Source: Volvariella volvacea V23
Taxonomy: Eukaryota; Basidiomycota; Agaricomycetes; Agaricales; Pluteaceae
NCBI GenBank assembly: GCA_000349905.1
Contig: KB722751.1
Location: forward strand, 239,104-303,103
DNA: 64,000 nt
Direction: 5' to 3'
Shown here piece after piece: positions 49,047-61,986 of this stretch (position 1 is the stretch's first letter; the number at the start of each line of letters is the position of its first letter). The notes under the pieces were generated by a model. It was not told where the DNA came from. It ran no database searches and worked only from the letters and a program-made list of their open reading frames with translations. The position numbers were made by a program, and so were the translations under genes.

Positions 49047-51777
49047 ATGCCGCCACAACCAGCGGTGAGTCTAGACGCGTATTTTTTTCAGCATGGGCAC
49101 GTAGAACTGATCAGGTGCATCGAATGGAAGGCAAGTCAGAGTCTCTGGCGGAGCTGAAAGGCGGAAAGGTGGCGTTTAAGCAGAAGCCTACATCCTTCGA
49201 TAAGCAGTCCGACACCCTACAAGGTAGGTGTCAAGATTTATTATTGTTATTGCTGTTGTATGGACTGTCGCTCACGACCTTCGAGAAATCGTCAATTTCA
49301 GAGAAATGATAGAACAGCGCATAAGAGATCAAGAACCTCCTCTCATTGTCTTTCCAGACGAGCACAAGCCACTTATAGCCAAGCTTGCCCACGAGAGGTA
49401 AGCAACAGCTGTCACTGCCGAGTCCGAACCATACACTCATGCCCCCCAGCGACAAAACACTCACGGCTCTAACGAAACACATTCACCACGAACTATTACC
49501 TTTACAGGACGATGAAGAGGTCGATGGCAACTCACCTGCGTCTGCAATACTTCCATTCACCATCGTGGAGAACGCAATTAAGGAGGTAATGTCCAGGAAT
49601 AACTATGGTCTGGATGGTATCGGCGGGGGAAAGCCTCCTGCGGCTGTGTGCGTATGGAGATGGGAGGTGAAGTCTGACCATCTTGATTGGTTACCTAAGA
49701 ACGCCCGGCAGAAAGCTGAAACTAGAATGGCAGAACGAGCTCAGGTATGAAATTCAATGAATGCGACCATCTGTAACGGCTCATGAAGAGGTCCTAGGCC
49801 AAAAAAGAACTCCTTGCTGCCTTTAATTCTCTATCTCGGCAAGAGCAGGATATGATTTTGGATCCTAAAGGCAATCATAAGCCCCAGCCAAAGCATGGCA
49901 ACAAGACAGAGCCGACAACTGTTAGTGGCATCGTTGATCTAACCATGGATGAAGACGCTCCGGGTTCTGCCATCAAACAGACCCCAACTTTAAACCCCAG
50001 TTCCGCTGAAGATGGCAACGCCGTAGGATCCTTCTCATTTTTGACCTTGCCCGTTTATTTAATGTAGCATAGACGGCAGACGTAGCAAAGGCCAAACCAG
50101 GGAGACCCAAGAAACTCGTCGACCCGGAGAAAGCTGCGGAGAAAGCTGCTAAAGTAAATAACTAATTTGTCTCATGAGTATCTCTGACCTGTGTTTAGGA
50201 AAGAGAACGACTGGAGAAAAAGGCTGCGAAGGCCGAGAAAGAGAAGAAAGAGAAGGACGCACAAAATAAATCTCGTTCCATAATGGCTAGTTTCTTCGCT
50301 AAACCAAAGGCATCGTCTTCTTCCATCAAGCCCGCGCTGGCATCCACTTCGGACCAGCATTCCGAATTCGAGAAAATATTCAAACCATTCGTTCTAAAGA
50401 AAGATACGATCCTCGCCCCAGATAACTGGTTCGTCTCGCGAAAGAAGGGCAAGGCAGCTACGAAAGGTCAGTGCGCGGATGTACAAATGACAGATGACTT
50501 GTCAACTATGACTGCAAGAGGTATGCACACCACCACCTAATCCCGCAGAATGTTCAATGCTCTCATAGATCGACTACAAGGCATCCTCTCTACTTTACCG
50601 CAGGCAGCCAACCCGAGACAATCGCCACGCTGTGTTTCGAACTCCAATAGCCTCAAGACATACGTCCCAGTTTCAGTTCGAAATATTATGAATCAAATAT
50701 CGGAGGCTGAGGTGGCGGGTGATATTTCTGCAGTCCGTGGTCTGCTCCGCAAGCTGGAGGATCGAAACCTCTTTGCCCCCAAGGTTTTCATTTATCATGA
50801 AGACGCAAGGCCTGGCTACTATGGCACCTGGACACGAAGTTCTCGTGTAATTGGGCCCAGAACACCATTTGTGCGCGACAGCTTGGAGTTTGATTACTCG
50901 TACGACAGCGGAGCGGAATGGGAAGAGGAAGAAAATGCCGACGCAGACGATGTATTGGATGACGATGAGGAGGACGTGGATGAGGAAAGGGATTCGGATC
51001 TGGACAGCTGGCTGGTAGACGATGATGATGTTGAAGCCCTTGAGCCATACGATATTGCAACTCCACCAATGGACCTAGAAGTCCTATCTTCACCTCCGCC
51101 CCCTCCCAAGAGGAAGTCGGAAGAGAATGAGAAGAAAAATTCCAAGAAGCGGAAGGTGGTGGTACCGTTGGTACCATTTTCGAAAGGTCCATGCTGGGAA
51201 TCAACGGTTGGACAGTGTGACGAGATATTCTCGCAGTATCGTATTCAACTATTCAATGGTATGGATCTCATCTCAACTTGTATATCGACACTTGTCTCAC
51301 CCGCCGCAGATACCCCATACCCTATTAATCCGTTCGCGTTTGTGTCATCGTGCATCGAGGACGCGCGAGCGGCGAAACATACCACCACCGCTGCCAGCGA
51401 CGCCGTCTTCGCTGTTCCCTCGCTACCCGACCACGTAGTCAATGGTACTGTGCCCCAGGCAGGACTGCAAACACCAAAGAAAGCGACTGCGACTGCCAAG
51501 TCGGCATTCCCAGAAGCCCACCTCCAATATTTACTTTCAAAAATTACTGCATTACAAGCACCTAGTCTCACGTTTTTGGTTGAAGCACTATACCAAGATC
51601 TCCGAGTTCACAAAGTGAAGAAGAACGCCATCGAGGCTAAGGTGAGAGAGGTTGGGGAACGGTGTAAGGAACGAAAGGTGTGGGTTATCAAACCGGACAT
51701 CAAGGTTGGTCCCACATTTGCTTTTGTAGTGTCTTCTGAAACCTCATTCCTAATTCCAGATTTCGTCTCAATCATGA
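49047..51777 (+). CDS. CAC1: Chromatin assembly factor 1 large subunit (p150/Cac1)
   Basis: Deposits H3-H4 on replicated DNA in contact with PCNA. The short first exon (MPPQPA) is followed by VHRMEGKSESLAELKGGKVA with FKQKP, REMIEQRIRDQEPPLIVFP, NAIKEVMSRNNYG and CVWRWEVKSDHLDWLPKNAR, a K/E-rich coiled coil (ERERLEKKAAKAEKEKKEK), and IMASFFAKP, which resembles a PIP-like element next to KIFKPFVLKKD. The acidic core domain: LLRKLEDRNLF, YYGTWTRSSRVIGPRTPF, LEFDYSYDSGAEWEEEE, a run of D/E and DSWLVDDDDVE. A C-terminal winged-helix-like part (LQYLLSKITALQAPSLTFLV, KNAIEAKVREVGERCKERKV, WVIKPDIK) ends ISSQS, stop 51775-51777. Introns near 50500-50700 are not fully resolved. Confidence 0.88.
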
Positions 51778-51947
51778 TCTATTCCACTCTAGTAGTAATA
51801 TTTACCGATCCTTGTAGTATTTGCTCTCGATTCGTGATGTATTGTTATTATTTATACAGCAGTAGTACTTTAGGATCTAGTGATACAGTACAGGCATATA
51901 GATTTCTGGATACTCGTGGATAGCACAAAATCAACCTTGAAGCAACA

Positions 51948-52750
51948 TCATGAAGAGGCAAGCCTCCAGAGATCCTGGGTTTGCTGGAATGTGGACCTCC
52001 CATCCGTGAATTCCATACAATGCACATCATCTGACTCTCCACCTGCGGTTGTCAAATCACAAATAATTCATGCACCTTGAATATATTCCACTTACGAATA
52101 AGCATTTTGGTTAAGTTGCCTTCTCTGTCAACCACAGGCTCAAATCCCATTCCCTTGAATATCTGCAGCCGTAACCTGGTCGTTCTTTCCTGTCATTATG
52201 GAAGTATGACGAAAAGAACTAGCACATACACTGTCCCATCCAAGGCCTTGTCATGCTCAGTAGCAGGGTCATAGTTTTCCAACCGCCGTGCCTCCTCCTT
52301 CAACTTTGTAAGTTCTGCCTCTCGACTCCCCACTAACCCTTCTTCGTCACTGATGGCCTTGCCTAAGAGGAACCGATTACCATCGAGTTCATTCAGCTTT
52401 GCAGCATGTGCAGCAGCCGAAGGGACGTTGTTGGGTCTTGTGGATGACACCCGCGCTGCTTCAAGCGCTTTGGCGGTAGCTACCGGGCGAAGTTAGAGCA
52501 ATGAAAGGAGTGGCAAGGCTAGGGTGCAATACATTTTAACTTGGAGTTAATCTCTTCTAGTTCCTTTCGTCGCTTTGCTTCTTTAGCTGCAATTGTCTCC
52601 TCAGCAGCCACAATAGTGAGGAAGTCCTCCTCGAAGTTGATAATAGGTGCCATTTCGCGTATGGCTTGTCTGTATCGCTATGAGTATATCGTGAGGACCA
52701 AGTTGGAGCCCATGACGCACTTACATCGCGTCTTTCACGTTAATTGACAT
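51948..52750 (-). CDS. SPC24: Kinetochore protein Spc24 (Ndc80 complex)
   Basis: Centromere-proximal subunit of the Ndc80 complex, paired with Spc25. The start MSINVKDA (52750) is in a short exon, then IQAIREMAPIINFEEDFLTI and a coiled coil: VAAEETIAAKEAKRRKELEE, INSKLK, AAHAAKLNELDGNRFLLGKA, ELTKLKEEARRLENYDPA. After an intron the globular end reads LRLQIFKGMGFEPVVDREGN with LTKMLI, and a GTAAGT intron joins RGESDDVHCMEF to FQQTQDLWRLASS before a TGA at 51948-51950. The RL.IF..MG(F/I)EP core and LW.LAS end are the family signature. About 190 residues, normal for Spc24. Confidence 0.92.
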
Positions 52751-52834
52751 GTTAAATCACTGAAAGAAAGTCTGAAGGCAAACGAGCTATTGTGAGGGTA
52801 AGTACTTGTGGGAAGAGTTAGGGGTACGTTAGCC

Positions 52835-52934
52835 NNNNNNNNNNNNNNNNNNNNNNNNNNNNNNNNNNNNNNNNNNNNNNNNNNNNNNNNNNNNNNNNNN
52901 NNNNNNNNNNNNNNNNNNNNNNNNNNNNNNNNNN
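52835..52934. other. Assembly gap (100 N)
   Basis: Exactly 100 N characters, the usual placeholder for a gap of unknown size. It lies between SPC24 and an inverted tRNA pair, so missing sequence and local mis-assembly are both possible. Confidence 0.99.
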
Positions 52935-52947
52935 GTGAAATTATCGA

Positions 52948-53040
52948 GCTGGAATGGCCGAGTCGTTAAGGCGAGTGATTTGAATTCTCAAATTCATCAC
53001 TTGGTGTTTCACCGCGTAGGTTCAAATCCTGCTTCCAGCG
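52948..53040 (+). tRNA. tRNA-Ser(UGA) with an 11-nt intron, copy 1
   Basis: Acceptor stem GCTGGAA pairs with TTCCAGC, then a G discriminator. A-box TGGCCGAGTCGTTAAGGC and B-box GGTTCAAATCC are present. Anticodon stem AGTGA (52974-52978) pairs with TCACT (52997-53001). The loop TT-TGA-A puts anticodon TGA at 52981-52983, and about 11 nt (52985-52995) form the intron. The long variable arm (TGGTG-TTT-CACCG) indicates a class II tRNA, so serine rather than phenylalanine. A T6 run at 53045-53050 is the RNA polymerase III terminator. It lies only 13 bp from the gap. Confidence 0.92.
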
Positions 53041-53044
53041 AAGA

Positions 53045-53050
53045 TTTTTT
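53045..53050 (+). terminator. RNA polymerase III T-run after tRNA-Ser copy 1
   Basis: Six T residues five bases after the tRNA 3' end, the standard Pol III stop. Confidence 0.8.
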
Positions 53051-53403
53051 CGTATTTTGCACTCGTTTCTAGGCCTCATGCCTCATTCCTTTTTTCTAAA
53101 CATGTTTGAGTAGAACATAATAGAGGCCACTTGTTGTCAACCATAAGAGTACATTTGGGTTTCCGAACATTTAAAAGCACCCTCCCACTTATTTGATCAG
53201 GTCGTAACGACTAGAATTCTGTGCACGTTAACAGGACACAATGCAGCAGCACTCATTCAAGATGATCATTTAGTGTTGCTCTTCTTGCAATGGCTCAGCA
53301 ACTTAAGTCAAAGAGCAGCTCGTCACTATATACTCCCTGAGGAAACGTCCAACTAGGACGACAGATGATGATCGCCATTGAGCTTCGAAATAGCTGGAAG
53401 GTC

Positions 53404-53410
53404 AAAAAAA
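53404..53410 (-). terminator. RNA polymerase III T-run after tRNA-Ser copy 2
   Basis: Seven A on the + strand, hence T7 on the transcribed sense strand, starting four bases after the 3' end of the second tRNA. Confidence 0.8.
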
Positions 53411-53413
53411 CTT

Positions 53414-53506
53414 CGCTGGAAGCAGGATTTGAACCTACGCGGTGAAACACCAAGTGATGAATTTGAGAATTCAAATCACTCGCCTTAACGACTCGGCCAT
53501 TCCAGC
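53414..53506 (-). tRNA. tRNA-Ser(UGA) with an 11-nt intron, copy 2 (inverted)
   Basis: The reverse complement is identical over all 93 nt to the tRNA at 52948-53040, including the intron; anticodon TGA at 53473-53471. The two genes are convergent. The flanks differ beyond the tRNA ends, so only the gene itself is repeated. Confidence 0.93.
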
Positions 53507-53641
53507 CTGCTATTTTTGTTTATAATCCTACCACCCCGTCAAAGAGATAATGCAGGCGAGGATAAAAATAATGTGTTTTTAATGCATTTTGGTATCGTCT
53601 AAGAGCTACGAGTCAATGAACTAGTACTAACACCGTAAGGT

Positions 53642-54666
<1,025 letters not shown>

Positions 54667-55112
54667 TTTGGTATAAGCCAGCTCCGTGGACGAGCAGAGT
54701 TCGGGTCACAGTTTCGAGGTGTCACGTTGTGACACCATCCTCCAATCATCTTTCGTCCGTTTAAGATCGCCATGAAATGCACCTTCTTTCTATCATTCAA
54801 TGATTGCTGTCATGTTCTGCTACTAATCCCATTTTATTTGATACTTATTTCCGAGACATAGCAATAGGGTTTTTAGAAGACTGCTGAATCAGGGCAGTTC
54901 AGTGGTAATCACACCCACCCAAGGCCTTATCTCCTCCGCCTGAGTCAGAGCCGGGAGCGTTGGGAGCGTTCTGTTCTTTGGATTATCAATACCTCCTAGT
55001 CGAACGCGTCAGCGTTCAGCCGATGCCTGTCAGATGACCATAACATCATTCAGTCTAAAACTGGAATCTGCGAGGTATAAAAGATCGAGGGGTGTGGCGC
55101 TAGAGACACACC
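54667..55112. promoter_or_regulatory. Divergent intergenic region complex I 24 kDa / aldo-keto reductase
   Basis: 446 bp between divergent ATGs. It carries a direct repeat GGGAGCGTTGGGAGCGTT near 54955-54972 and one ACGCGT near 55004. No named site. Confidence 0.45.
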
Positions 55113-56482
55113 ATGTCAGCCACCACCGAGCAAAAAAGTGCACTCAACATCGTCATGGTGTGTACTTGATGTACCGATGATGTGCTGCTATTGATCATGC
55201 CCAAATAGGGTGCCATGACGTTTGGCGAGGCCGGCAAGGAAGGTGCCCGTGTTCACGATATCAAGGACGTCGAAGCGATCCTTGACGCATTCAGAGCCCA
55301 TGGGCATACCGAGGTACCTATCAAACGGTTTAATCATTTCCGGTTCTGATGAACAGCAATAACAGATTGACACTGCACGAGTTTATAGTGGGGGAACAAG
55401 CGAGGAATACCTCGGAAAGATAGACTGGAAAGGAAAGGGACTGAAGATGGAAACGAAGCTATATCCAATGAAGGTCAGTCATGCGCGAACTTATTCCCGT
55501 ATCCTGCCTCACTGTCGCCCATAGGTTGGCGATGAGCTCCAGATCCATCATACTCCAGAGGTACGCTTAGACCCTAAACTGCACATCGCTCTCTGACAGT
55601 CGGTCAGGGTTTGCGGGAGCATCTCCTCAAGTCTCTCAAAGCCTTGAACACCGACACCCTCGAAATGTGGTACCTCCATGGGCCGGATCGCTCTGTCCCG
55701 TATGAGGTCACACTTAAGACCGTCGATGATCTCTACAAGGAGGGATACTTCAAGCGCTTCGGAATTAGCAATTACGCTGCTTGGGAAGTGGCAGAAATTG
55801 TTGGGATCTGCAAAGCCAATGGATACATTCAGCCCACCGCATATCAGGGAATTTATAACGCAATCCATCGCTCAGTCGAAGTAGAGTTGTTCCCTTGCCT
55901 CCGCAAGTTTGGCCTCGCTTTCTATGAGTTCAATCCACGTAAGGCGTCCTTGCTTATGTCGTGAATAGGAGCTCATAAGGCTATTCCTAGTGGCTGGCGG
56001 TTTCTTCACCGACCGATATACCAACATACGGGATAATCCCGAACCTGGTTCTCGCTTTGACCCCAAACGCAACCAGGGACAGGTATTTGATTACTTTGCT
56101 TTGATGTACAGAATAAACTGACCAGGAGGTACTTCCAGATGTATCGGAACAGGTACTGGAATGAGCCATATTTTCAGGCACTGGACAAGATTCGACCAGT
56201 AGCAGAGAAGTACGGATTGACGCTAGTAGAAATCTCGCTTCGTTGGGTTTCACACCACAGCCTAATGAAACGGGAATACGGCGATGCGATCATCATCGGT
56301 GCTTCGAGTCTGCGACACCTCGAACAAAATTTGGTAGACCTCGAAAAGGGACCCTTGCGTAAGTCCTGTCGCCAGCGCCGCGGACACGTATCTCACCTTC
56401 ACCTGTAGCCGAAGAGGTTCTCCAGGTCCTCGACGAGGCTTGGAAGCTGGTACAGATTCATGCAAGCAGATATTTCCATTAG
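55113..56482 (+). CDS. Aldo-keto reductase of the AKR7 (aflatoxin-aldehyde reductase) type
   Basis: NADPH-dependent reductase of aldehydes with a TIM-barrel fold; the natural substrate here is unknown. The catalytic tetrad is visible in order: Asp in EIDTARVY, Tyr in RVYSGG, Lys in METKLYP and His in YLHGPDRSVP. Other blocks: GAMTFGEAGKEGARVHDIKD, GLREHLLKSLKALNTDTLEM, FKRFGISNYAAWEVAEIVGI, PTAYQGIYNAIHRSVEVEL, LAGGFFTDRY, MYRNRYWNEPYFQALDKI, and the NADPH-phosphate region AIIIGASSLRHLEQNLVDLE. It is split by eight or so short introns. The end is DEAWKLVQIHASRYFH, stop 56480-56482. About 330 residues. It is a housekeeping or detoxification enzyme; nothing links it to toxin synthesis here. Confidence 0.93.
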
Positions 56483-56575
56483 AGATGTGTTGGGTACAAG
56501 AGGAATACGGCTTCCCTTGTCTTAGCCAATGTTACACAACGCCTAGCCGTAGGGACAAAGTTGTTATGCTAGCCT

Positions 56576-59500
56576 TTACATCTCTATCATGGAACGACGC
56601 CACTTTGATGTCAGCTCGTCGATCTTGAGTAACACCCCCGCAGCAGCACGATTTAACCTAATTTCATGTTTGCCACCACCACCAGCGACCTTGACCCCTT
56701 TTTCAAGCAACGAGAATAGCGTTTTAGCCCACTCCCCAACGCCTAATACCAATGACGTGTGCTCTAGACCCAGAACGCGCCCACCGTCCAGTTCAATCGA
56801 GCCATCTAGCACAACAAGCGCTAATTCAAGAGCTGATGTCATTACTGCCGCTTCTTTCCTTTGTTTCTCTATGGGATTAACATTGTTCTGACTCCCTGCG
56901 TCTTCATCGTCACTGTCACCATCAACTTCCATGTGAGAAACCGGTCGCGTTCCAATCGTCATGGCAAGTCCAAGTGCTTCTGGGGCCATAATGGAAAGCC
57001 ACTCAGGTGCATTTTGAGATGCATGGACCAGGATGGACACGGTATTCAGGAAATGTGACAGAACGACAGCATTCAATATGAGGCCAGTTCCTGCTCCGTG
57101 GTATCTATTGCGACCTTCAAAATGGGCGGTGCGCTCCTCTCGAGTCTGTTCATCTCGTAAAAATTGCCAGAATCGATTGATCAGAGGAGCAATAAAGTAC
57201 TCCGCCGCAACCTCGGTGAAGGTGGTACGCTTTTGTGTCCCAGCACCTGAGCCTTGTTGCTGAAGAAGTGAAAGTTCTTGTTGAGCTCGGTTAGGTAGTT
57301 CGGTTATTTTGCGGGAAGGCTGAATCCGGAGTCTGCGCTCGCGGACTAATTCTGGGACTTTATCTTCTGTAGCCTCTTTATTCCTGTCGATTGCATTCCG
57401 ACTGATGTCTTCTACTAGATGAGGAAGTAAATTTCTCGACCTCTGTTGCCCACCAGCAGTGAGGTATTTTTGATGCAATGCGGGTGGAAGCATTTTGCTT
57501 GGAAATGCGACTTTCTCCGGAGGTACTGTAGATTGGGGAACTGGGAGTGATGCGAGCTCTCTGGCACCCAGGGCAAGAGCATTAAGAGCGACATAGCGCT
57601 GCTCTGTAGAATATTGATTCTTAAAGAACTCTTCAATTATTGCCCTATGCACTCGATACTAAGCCTATACCCAAGGAAAAGAGGTACAGGCAGAAACTTA
57701 CGGTGCCGCTTTACGAGGGCAGCGCGCCACCAGCGCATTCATAGCATTTTGTCGTTTGACATTGAAACCTTCAAGATCAAAATTGTCTTGCAGACCCATG
57801 AGGGCATATGCCAAATTGACTGCATTCTCTTCTACGTAGAGAGTTAGACGGCAAAAAACATCTCACCTTGTGCATCCTACCTAATTCTGTTCCATACTCT
57901 GCCTTCTTCCTTATAAGCTCCTCAGCAACATTAAGTGCCATTTCGATTTTATCCGCCTCGTGTGGTTCCTTTTCCTTCTTTGGTCCTCCTGTCGGTCTGA
58001 GCAACTCACCCAACTGCATCAAATACACGGGTCGTGCAACCTTAGCATTACCAACGTTCAGCGTGGGGTCCTTCTCTATTTCCTCTAATTCCGAGGGCGT
58101 GGGTGAAGCAGAACGTGATGAGGGAGGCGAAGCGTAGCCTTCCATCGAATCGTCGGAGTCATAGCCCGTGTTGACTGGTGCAAAAGCAGCTCGTGGTTCA
58201 GCCTTTCGAGCCGGGACTGAATTATCCTTGGAAAATGATTCAGGAGTTGCTTTTGAAGGTTCAACCCCGGCCGTTGTATTTTCCACCTCTGGCTCAGCCT
58301 GTTCCTGCCCCAAGAGGTTGAGATCAGCGTCAATGTCCCGAGATTGAATTAGTTGTCTAATATTACGCGCCCATGGCCTTCCTTCAGAATCACCTTCCCA
58401 ACCCCCGAAATCCAGTTTTTTCCCGGCTAATTTAGCTACCACTTCCCCAACGAGCATACCACAACGTCGCACGGAAGGATCCAAGTGGCTTACGTACTTC
58501 CCAATGCCAGATACAAACGCAGGGGAAGAAGCAAGGGATTGGACAGGTTTGGCGGATGAGGGGAAGGAAGTAATAACCAGAAGGAGCAGGGCAGTGATAT
58601 CTGACAGCTGAGAATAAGCACACTTCTTAGGGGCGAAGGTTATCACCCACAGCGATGCTTTGATATAAGTGAGTGTTTAACATGGTCTGGCGAAGACCAC
58701 ACTGCTAGAACCGCGTTGAGAAATTTCTCGAGAGCTAAAAGACGGTTTACCTATGTCAAAGTTTACCTTGGTCAAGAGTTATTGTTTACCTTGTTCGTTG
58801 GGCGTTCCTCGGCCTGCACCAGCTGCCCAGCACACAAATACTCTAGCATATCCTTCAGCCCAATCACGTCCTAAAATGATTCCCATTGCGACCTCCCATA
58901 GATCCGGTTCATCACTCTCCAAAGGACCAGCCAAGTCCCTCAACAACTGTCCCTCTAGCTTCGTCCGTGCTCGTTCTTTGGGGGAGGTATCTGTGAGATG
59001 GATTTCTGCCAGTGTCCCACACAATGACGTCAAAATGGCCTGCAAGGCAAGAGAGGGCAGAGTACTCGAAAACAACGAATTCCACAACGAAGAGTAAGTT
59101 GGCGCTGGGGATTTGCCATCTGAGGCTCGAAGCCGGGACCGTATAACAGATAAAGTTGCTTGAAAGAACGAAGGTTGAGTGCGTGAAATGGGCGGCGATG
59201 CAGGGAACGCTCCAATGTAGACCAGCCTTTGGAGTAAATATGATATTGACTGTAGGGATTCTGATATCCGGTATTGCAGGGACATCCCATGTTAATCGCC
59301 ATCATGCAATAGGCACCAGTACGTACCTGCTATAGGATTCGCAGCAAGATTCGAGATCAAACACTCACACCGTAAACTGACATGGTTGAAGTACTCTCCC
59401 TGCTCCAACTTGGGTGGTATTTCGATCCAACCGCCGCCACCCCTTTTTCCTAGAGCATTTGCAACCTTTGCAGGGACAGCAACAACGTTGCGCACACAAT

Positions 59501-60059
59501 CCTCCCACTGCAGGCTCCTCTGCGCGGGATCACCGCTCCCCGTCCCACCGGAGCCACCCTTCCCGAGCTTACCAGATAAGTTACCTGGTCCATATATGGC
59601 TCCGTGCAACCTGTCTATAGGATATTCCACTGAAAGACGGCTCAGAAGGCCAATAGAATAGTCGGTGAGAGGTCGGGAGAGGATAGTAGAATATGCGTTG
59701 AAAGCAACTTCTCCTGCAGCAGGCGTAGCACTCAAGATCGCATCAGGACAGAAGTACTGGTCGAGGAGAGTAGACGAGTTAATGTCTGCGAGCGCTACAT
59801 CCCAAGTGGGGAGAACGTGTTGTAAGATCACTTCTTGAAAGGTAGAGATGCGTTTGAGAACACTAGCGTGCGATCCTGTGGGGAGACGTCGAGCATTATG
59901 TCGGCGGAAATGTGGTGGTAGGAGGTCGATGGCATCCAATGGAGAGGTTAGGAGTAGCAATAACGTATTGATGTTGGGTATAGGGTTGCGCAATTGGTCT
60001 ATTACCTCTCGGATGGCTTGTATAGCGTTGTCATCGTGTTGTGCAGCCATGAAGTCCAT
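56576..60059 (-). CDS. TEL2: Telomere length regulation protein TEL2 (TELO2)
   Basis: HEAT-repeat scaffold of the TTT complex that stabilises PIKK kinases (TOR, ATM/ATR). The start MDFMAAQHDDNAIQAIREVI (60059) leads a long alpha-helical N-terminal solenoid: NTLLLLLTSPLDAIDLLPPH, VLPTWDVALADINSSTLLDQ and WEDCVRNVVAVPAKVANALG. The middle gives QSISYLLQRLVYIGAFPASP, and RRCGMLVGEVVAKLAGKKLD, the family's conserved linker before an acidic Ser-rich loop (SDDSMEGYASPPSSRSASPT). The C-terminal block RPVYLMQLGELLR, EQRYVALNALALGARELA, TFTEVAAEYFIAPLINRFWQ, LVVLDGSI and LVLGVGEWAKTLFSLLEKG matches the Telomere_reg-2 domain. Introns are few (near 59320, 58720, 57870 and 57700). About 1000 residues. Confidence 0.9.
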
Positions 60060-60243
60060 CTAGCCGGAGTGTTTGTTGGGTGAGACGACACTCTTTTTGG
60101 GCTGAACTAGATCACTTGGTGGGGCAACAAGATAAAACATACATAAAACTCAAGAAGTATAGCTAGTGCAAGAGCACATAAATTGGTAGCGAACAAAGTT
60201 TAAACCAGAGCTATATTACACAGGAAATCCAAATATTGTCTGA

Positions 60244-61313
60244 TTACGTCGCCGGCGCCTTCTTCCCTGGTTTGGCTGCAGCTTTCGCCTTCACGGTGCC
60301 CGAGACAGCCTTAGGTTTTGCGCTAGCTTTGGCTTTCCCAGCGGCTGACGTGGCTTTAGCTTTCGACTGGGATTTAGCCACGGGATTCTTAGCCTGTCCA
60401 GTCACAGCCTAACACCAGCATGCAAATGGTGAGACGTTGCTGCGAACGCTATAAGACTAGCATTACCTTCTTCGCAGCTCCCTTCCTAGCTGTCGTGACC
60501 TTCTTGTTCGCGGCCAATGGTTTCTTGGTCGCAGCACTCTTCTTGGCAGTCGTCGTGGCCTTCTTAACCCCAGTAAGCGCCTTAGTGGCAGTAGTAGCTT
60601 TGGGTTTGGCTGCAGGCTTGGATGTCGCACTTTTCTTCGCAGCTGATTTAGATGCAGCGGAGGTAGCTTTAATAGGGGTCGTCTTGATTGCAGTAGACTT
60701 CTTCACAGTAGGTCCTGTATTCTACAAAACTGAAGTCAGATCATGGCAATAAGGGGAGGATAGCAAACATTGAATCACCTCCTTGGTAGTCTCAATTCGA
60801 GTCTTGGGTGCTAATTTAACCTTGCCAGAAGGACCTGGTACGGAAAAGTAAGACGGATGCAGGTGTAACCTTATATACCCCATACCTTTGGGCAGCACAA
60901 AGATTCCCTTCTCGCTGCCAGCAGCGATAGCACGATTGAGCTGACTGGCAGCGACAGCATTGAACTCGATATGATATTTCGACTCGACAAACTAAGGCCC
61001 AATAGCTCAGCATAAAGGACAAATTAGAAATCTGAGATTGGGCGGACCTTCTTGATGCTAGGTCGTGAAACGCCCGAGCGTGCTTCCTCTGGATGGGCAA
61101 CAATGCACTCCTACAGGGAGAAAAAGATGAGAAGGAGTTATACGAGGTCTGAGGATGATATGTGGCACGAGAGAGCCCATTTTTTGGACTCACCTTGATC
61201 ATATCAAGCCAGGTGGGATGAGTAGCATGGTGAGACTTGTTGCTCGTTTTCGCAGCCTTAGAAGTAGACTTGGAGGCTTGTTTCTTGGCTGCTTCCTTGT
61301 TTGAGGTCCGCAT
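60244..61313 (-). CDS. Linker histone H1
   Basis: Binds linker DNA and compacts chromatin. The start MRTSNKEAAKKQASKSTSKA (61313) is a basic tail, followed by the winged-helix (H15) domain split over several exons: HPTWLDMIK, ECIVAHPEEARSGVSRPSIK, FVESKYHIEFNAVAASQLNR, AIAAGSEKGIFVLPKGPSGK, then VKLAPKTRIETTKE. The C-terminus is the usual Lys/Ala/Pro-rich tail (ASKSAAKKSATSKPAAKPKA) over two exons, with KAAAKPGKKAPAT at the end and a TAA at 60244-60246. Five introns or so, more than animal H1 genes, which usually have none. About 235 residues. Confidence 0.94.
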
Positions 61314-61986
61314 GATGGTATAGAATGAGGGGAGCACAAAATTGGAGCGCAGGAGGAGAGAAGTAGCGCAAGGATGGGGAGGCAAGGGAGGGATGAGGGC
61401 ACCTGGTTTGTTGTTCCGACCCCCCAAATAACACTGACTGAGAGTCACGTGCGATTATCTGACGCACGGACACCCTTTCGAAAGTCGAGGCACAACGCCG
61501 ACGGCACCGAGAAAGTCGCCCGTTTTTCTGTTGGAGGCAGTAGCCAAGATGGCAGAGAACCGTGTCCAAGTATTTTGGCGGCCATGCGACGAGTGCATCG
61601 AGAGATATAAGCCAGAGATTGCAAGGTTGCCCTCAGAGCATCCGAATTAAGATCAATGACTTCATCAATATCCTGGCAGAGTCCAGAGGGCGCAGTTGAG
61701 CTAGACATTGCTGAGAACAGCATCGTCGGTAGCCAAGAATCTATGCCCGACGAGCATATGTGTCCCAGGAGAGTGGAGGAGGTAGTACACCAAGAATGGC
61801 GCATGAACTTGGTCCGGATTTGCTTGGCCAAAACTGTGCCTCACAGTGCTACACAACCCCGTGCGGCAGCGGATTACCGACCAACAAGCTGCCAGCGTTC
61901 ATTTCGACTCTCGACTCCACTAGACGCCCTCTGTATCGATAAACTGCGTCGAGAAGTGCACATACTATCTACCCACAATCCCTTCC
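61314..61986. promoter_or_regulatory. Divergent intergenic region histone H1 / acyl-CoA-synthetase-like
   Basis: 673 bp. A CACGTG E-box-type palindrome is at 61443-61448, near the H1 side. An ATG at 61549 (MAENRVQVFWRPC) could start a very small frame and 61656-62171 is open on the + strand, but neither has splice or family support, and the latter runs into the next gene in a different frame. Confidence 0.45.

Larger units (their letters stand above)
53041..53413. other. Spacer between the two inverted tRNA-Ser genes
   Basis: A 373-bp unique, A/T-rich spacer with no gene. It forms the loop of the inverted repeat made by the two tRNA genes. Confidence 0.6.

Noticed and set aside
52981..53001. 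Reading the tRNA at 52948 as tRNA-Phe (GAA) by shifting the anticodon stem
   Set aside because: The long variable arm is a class II feature (Ser/Leu), and the AGTGA/TCACT stem places TGA in the anticodon position.
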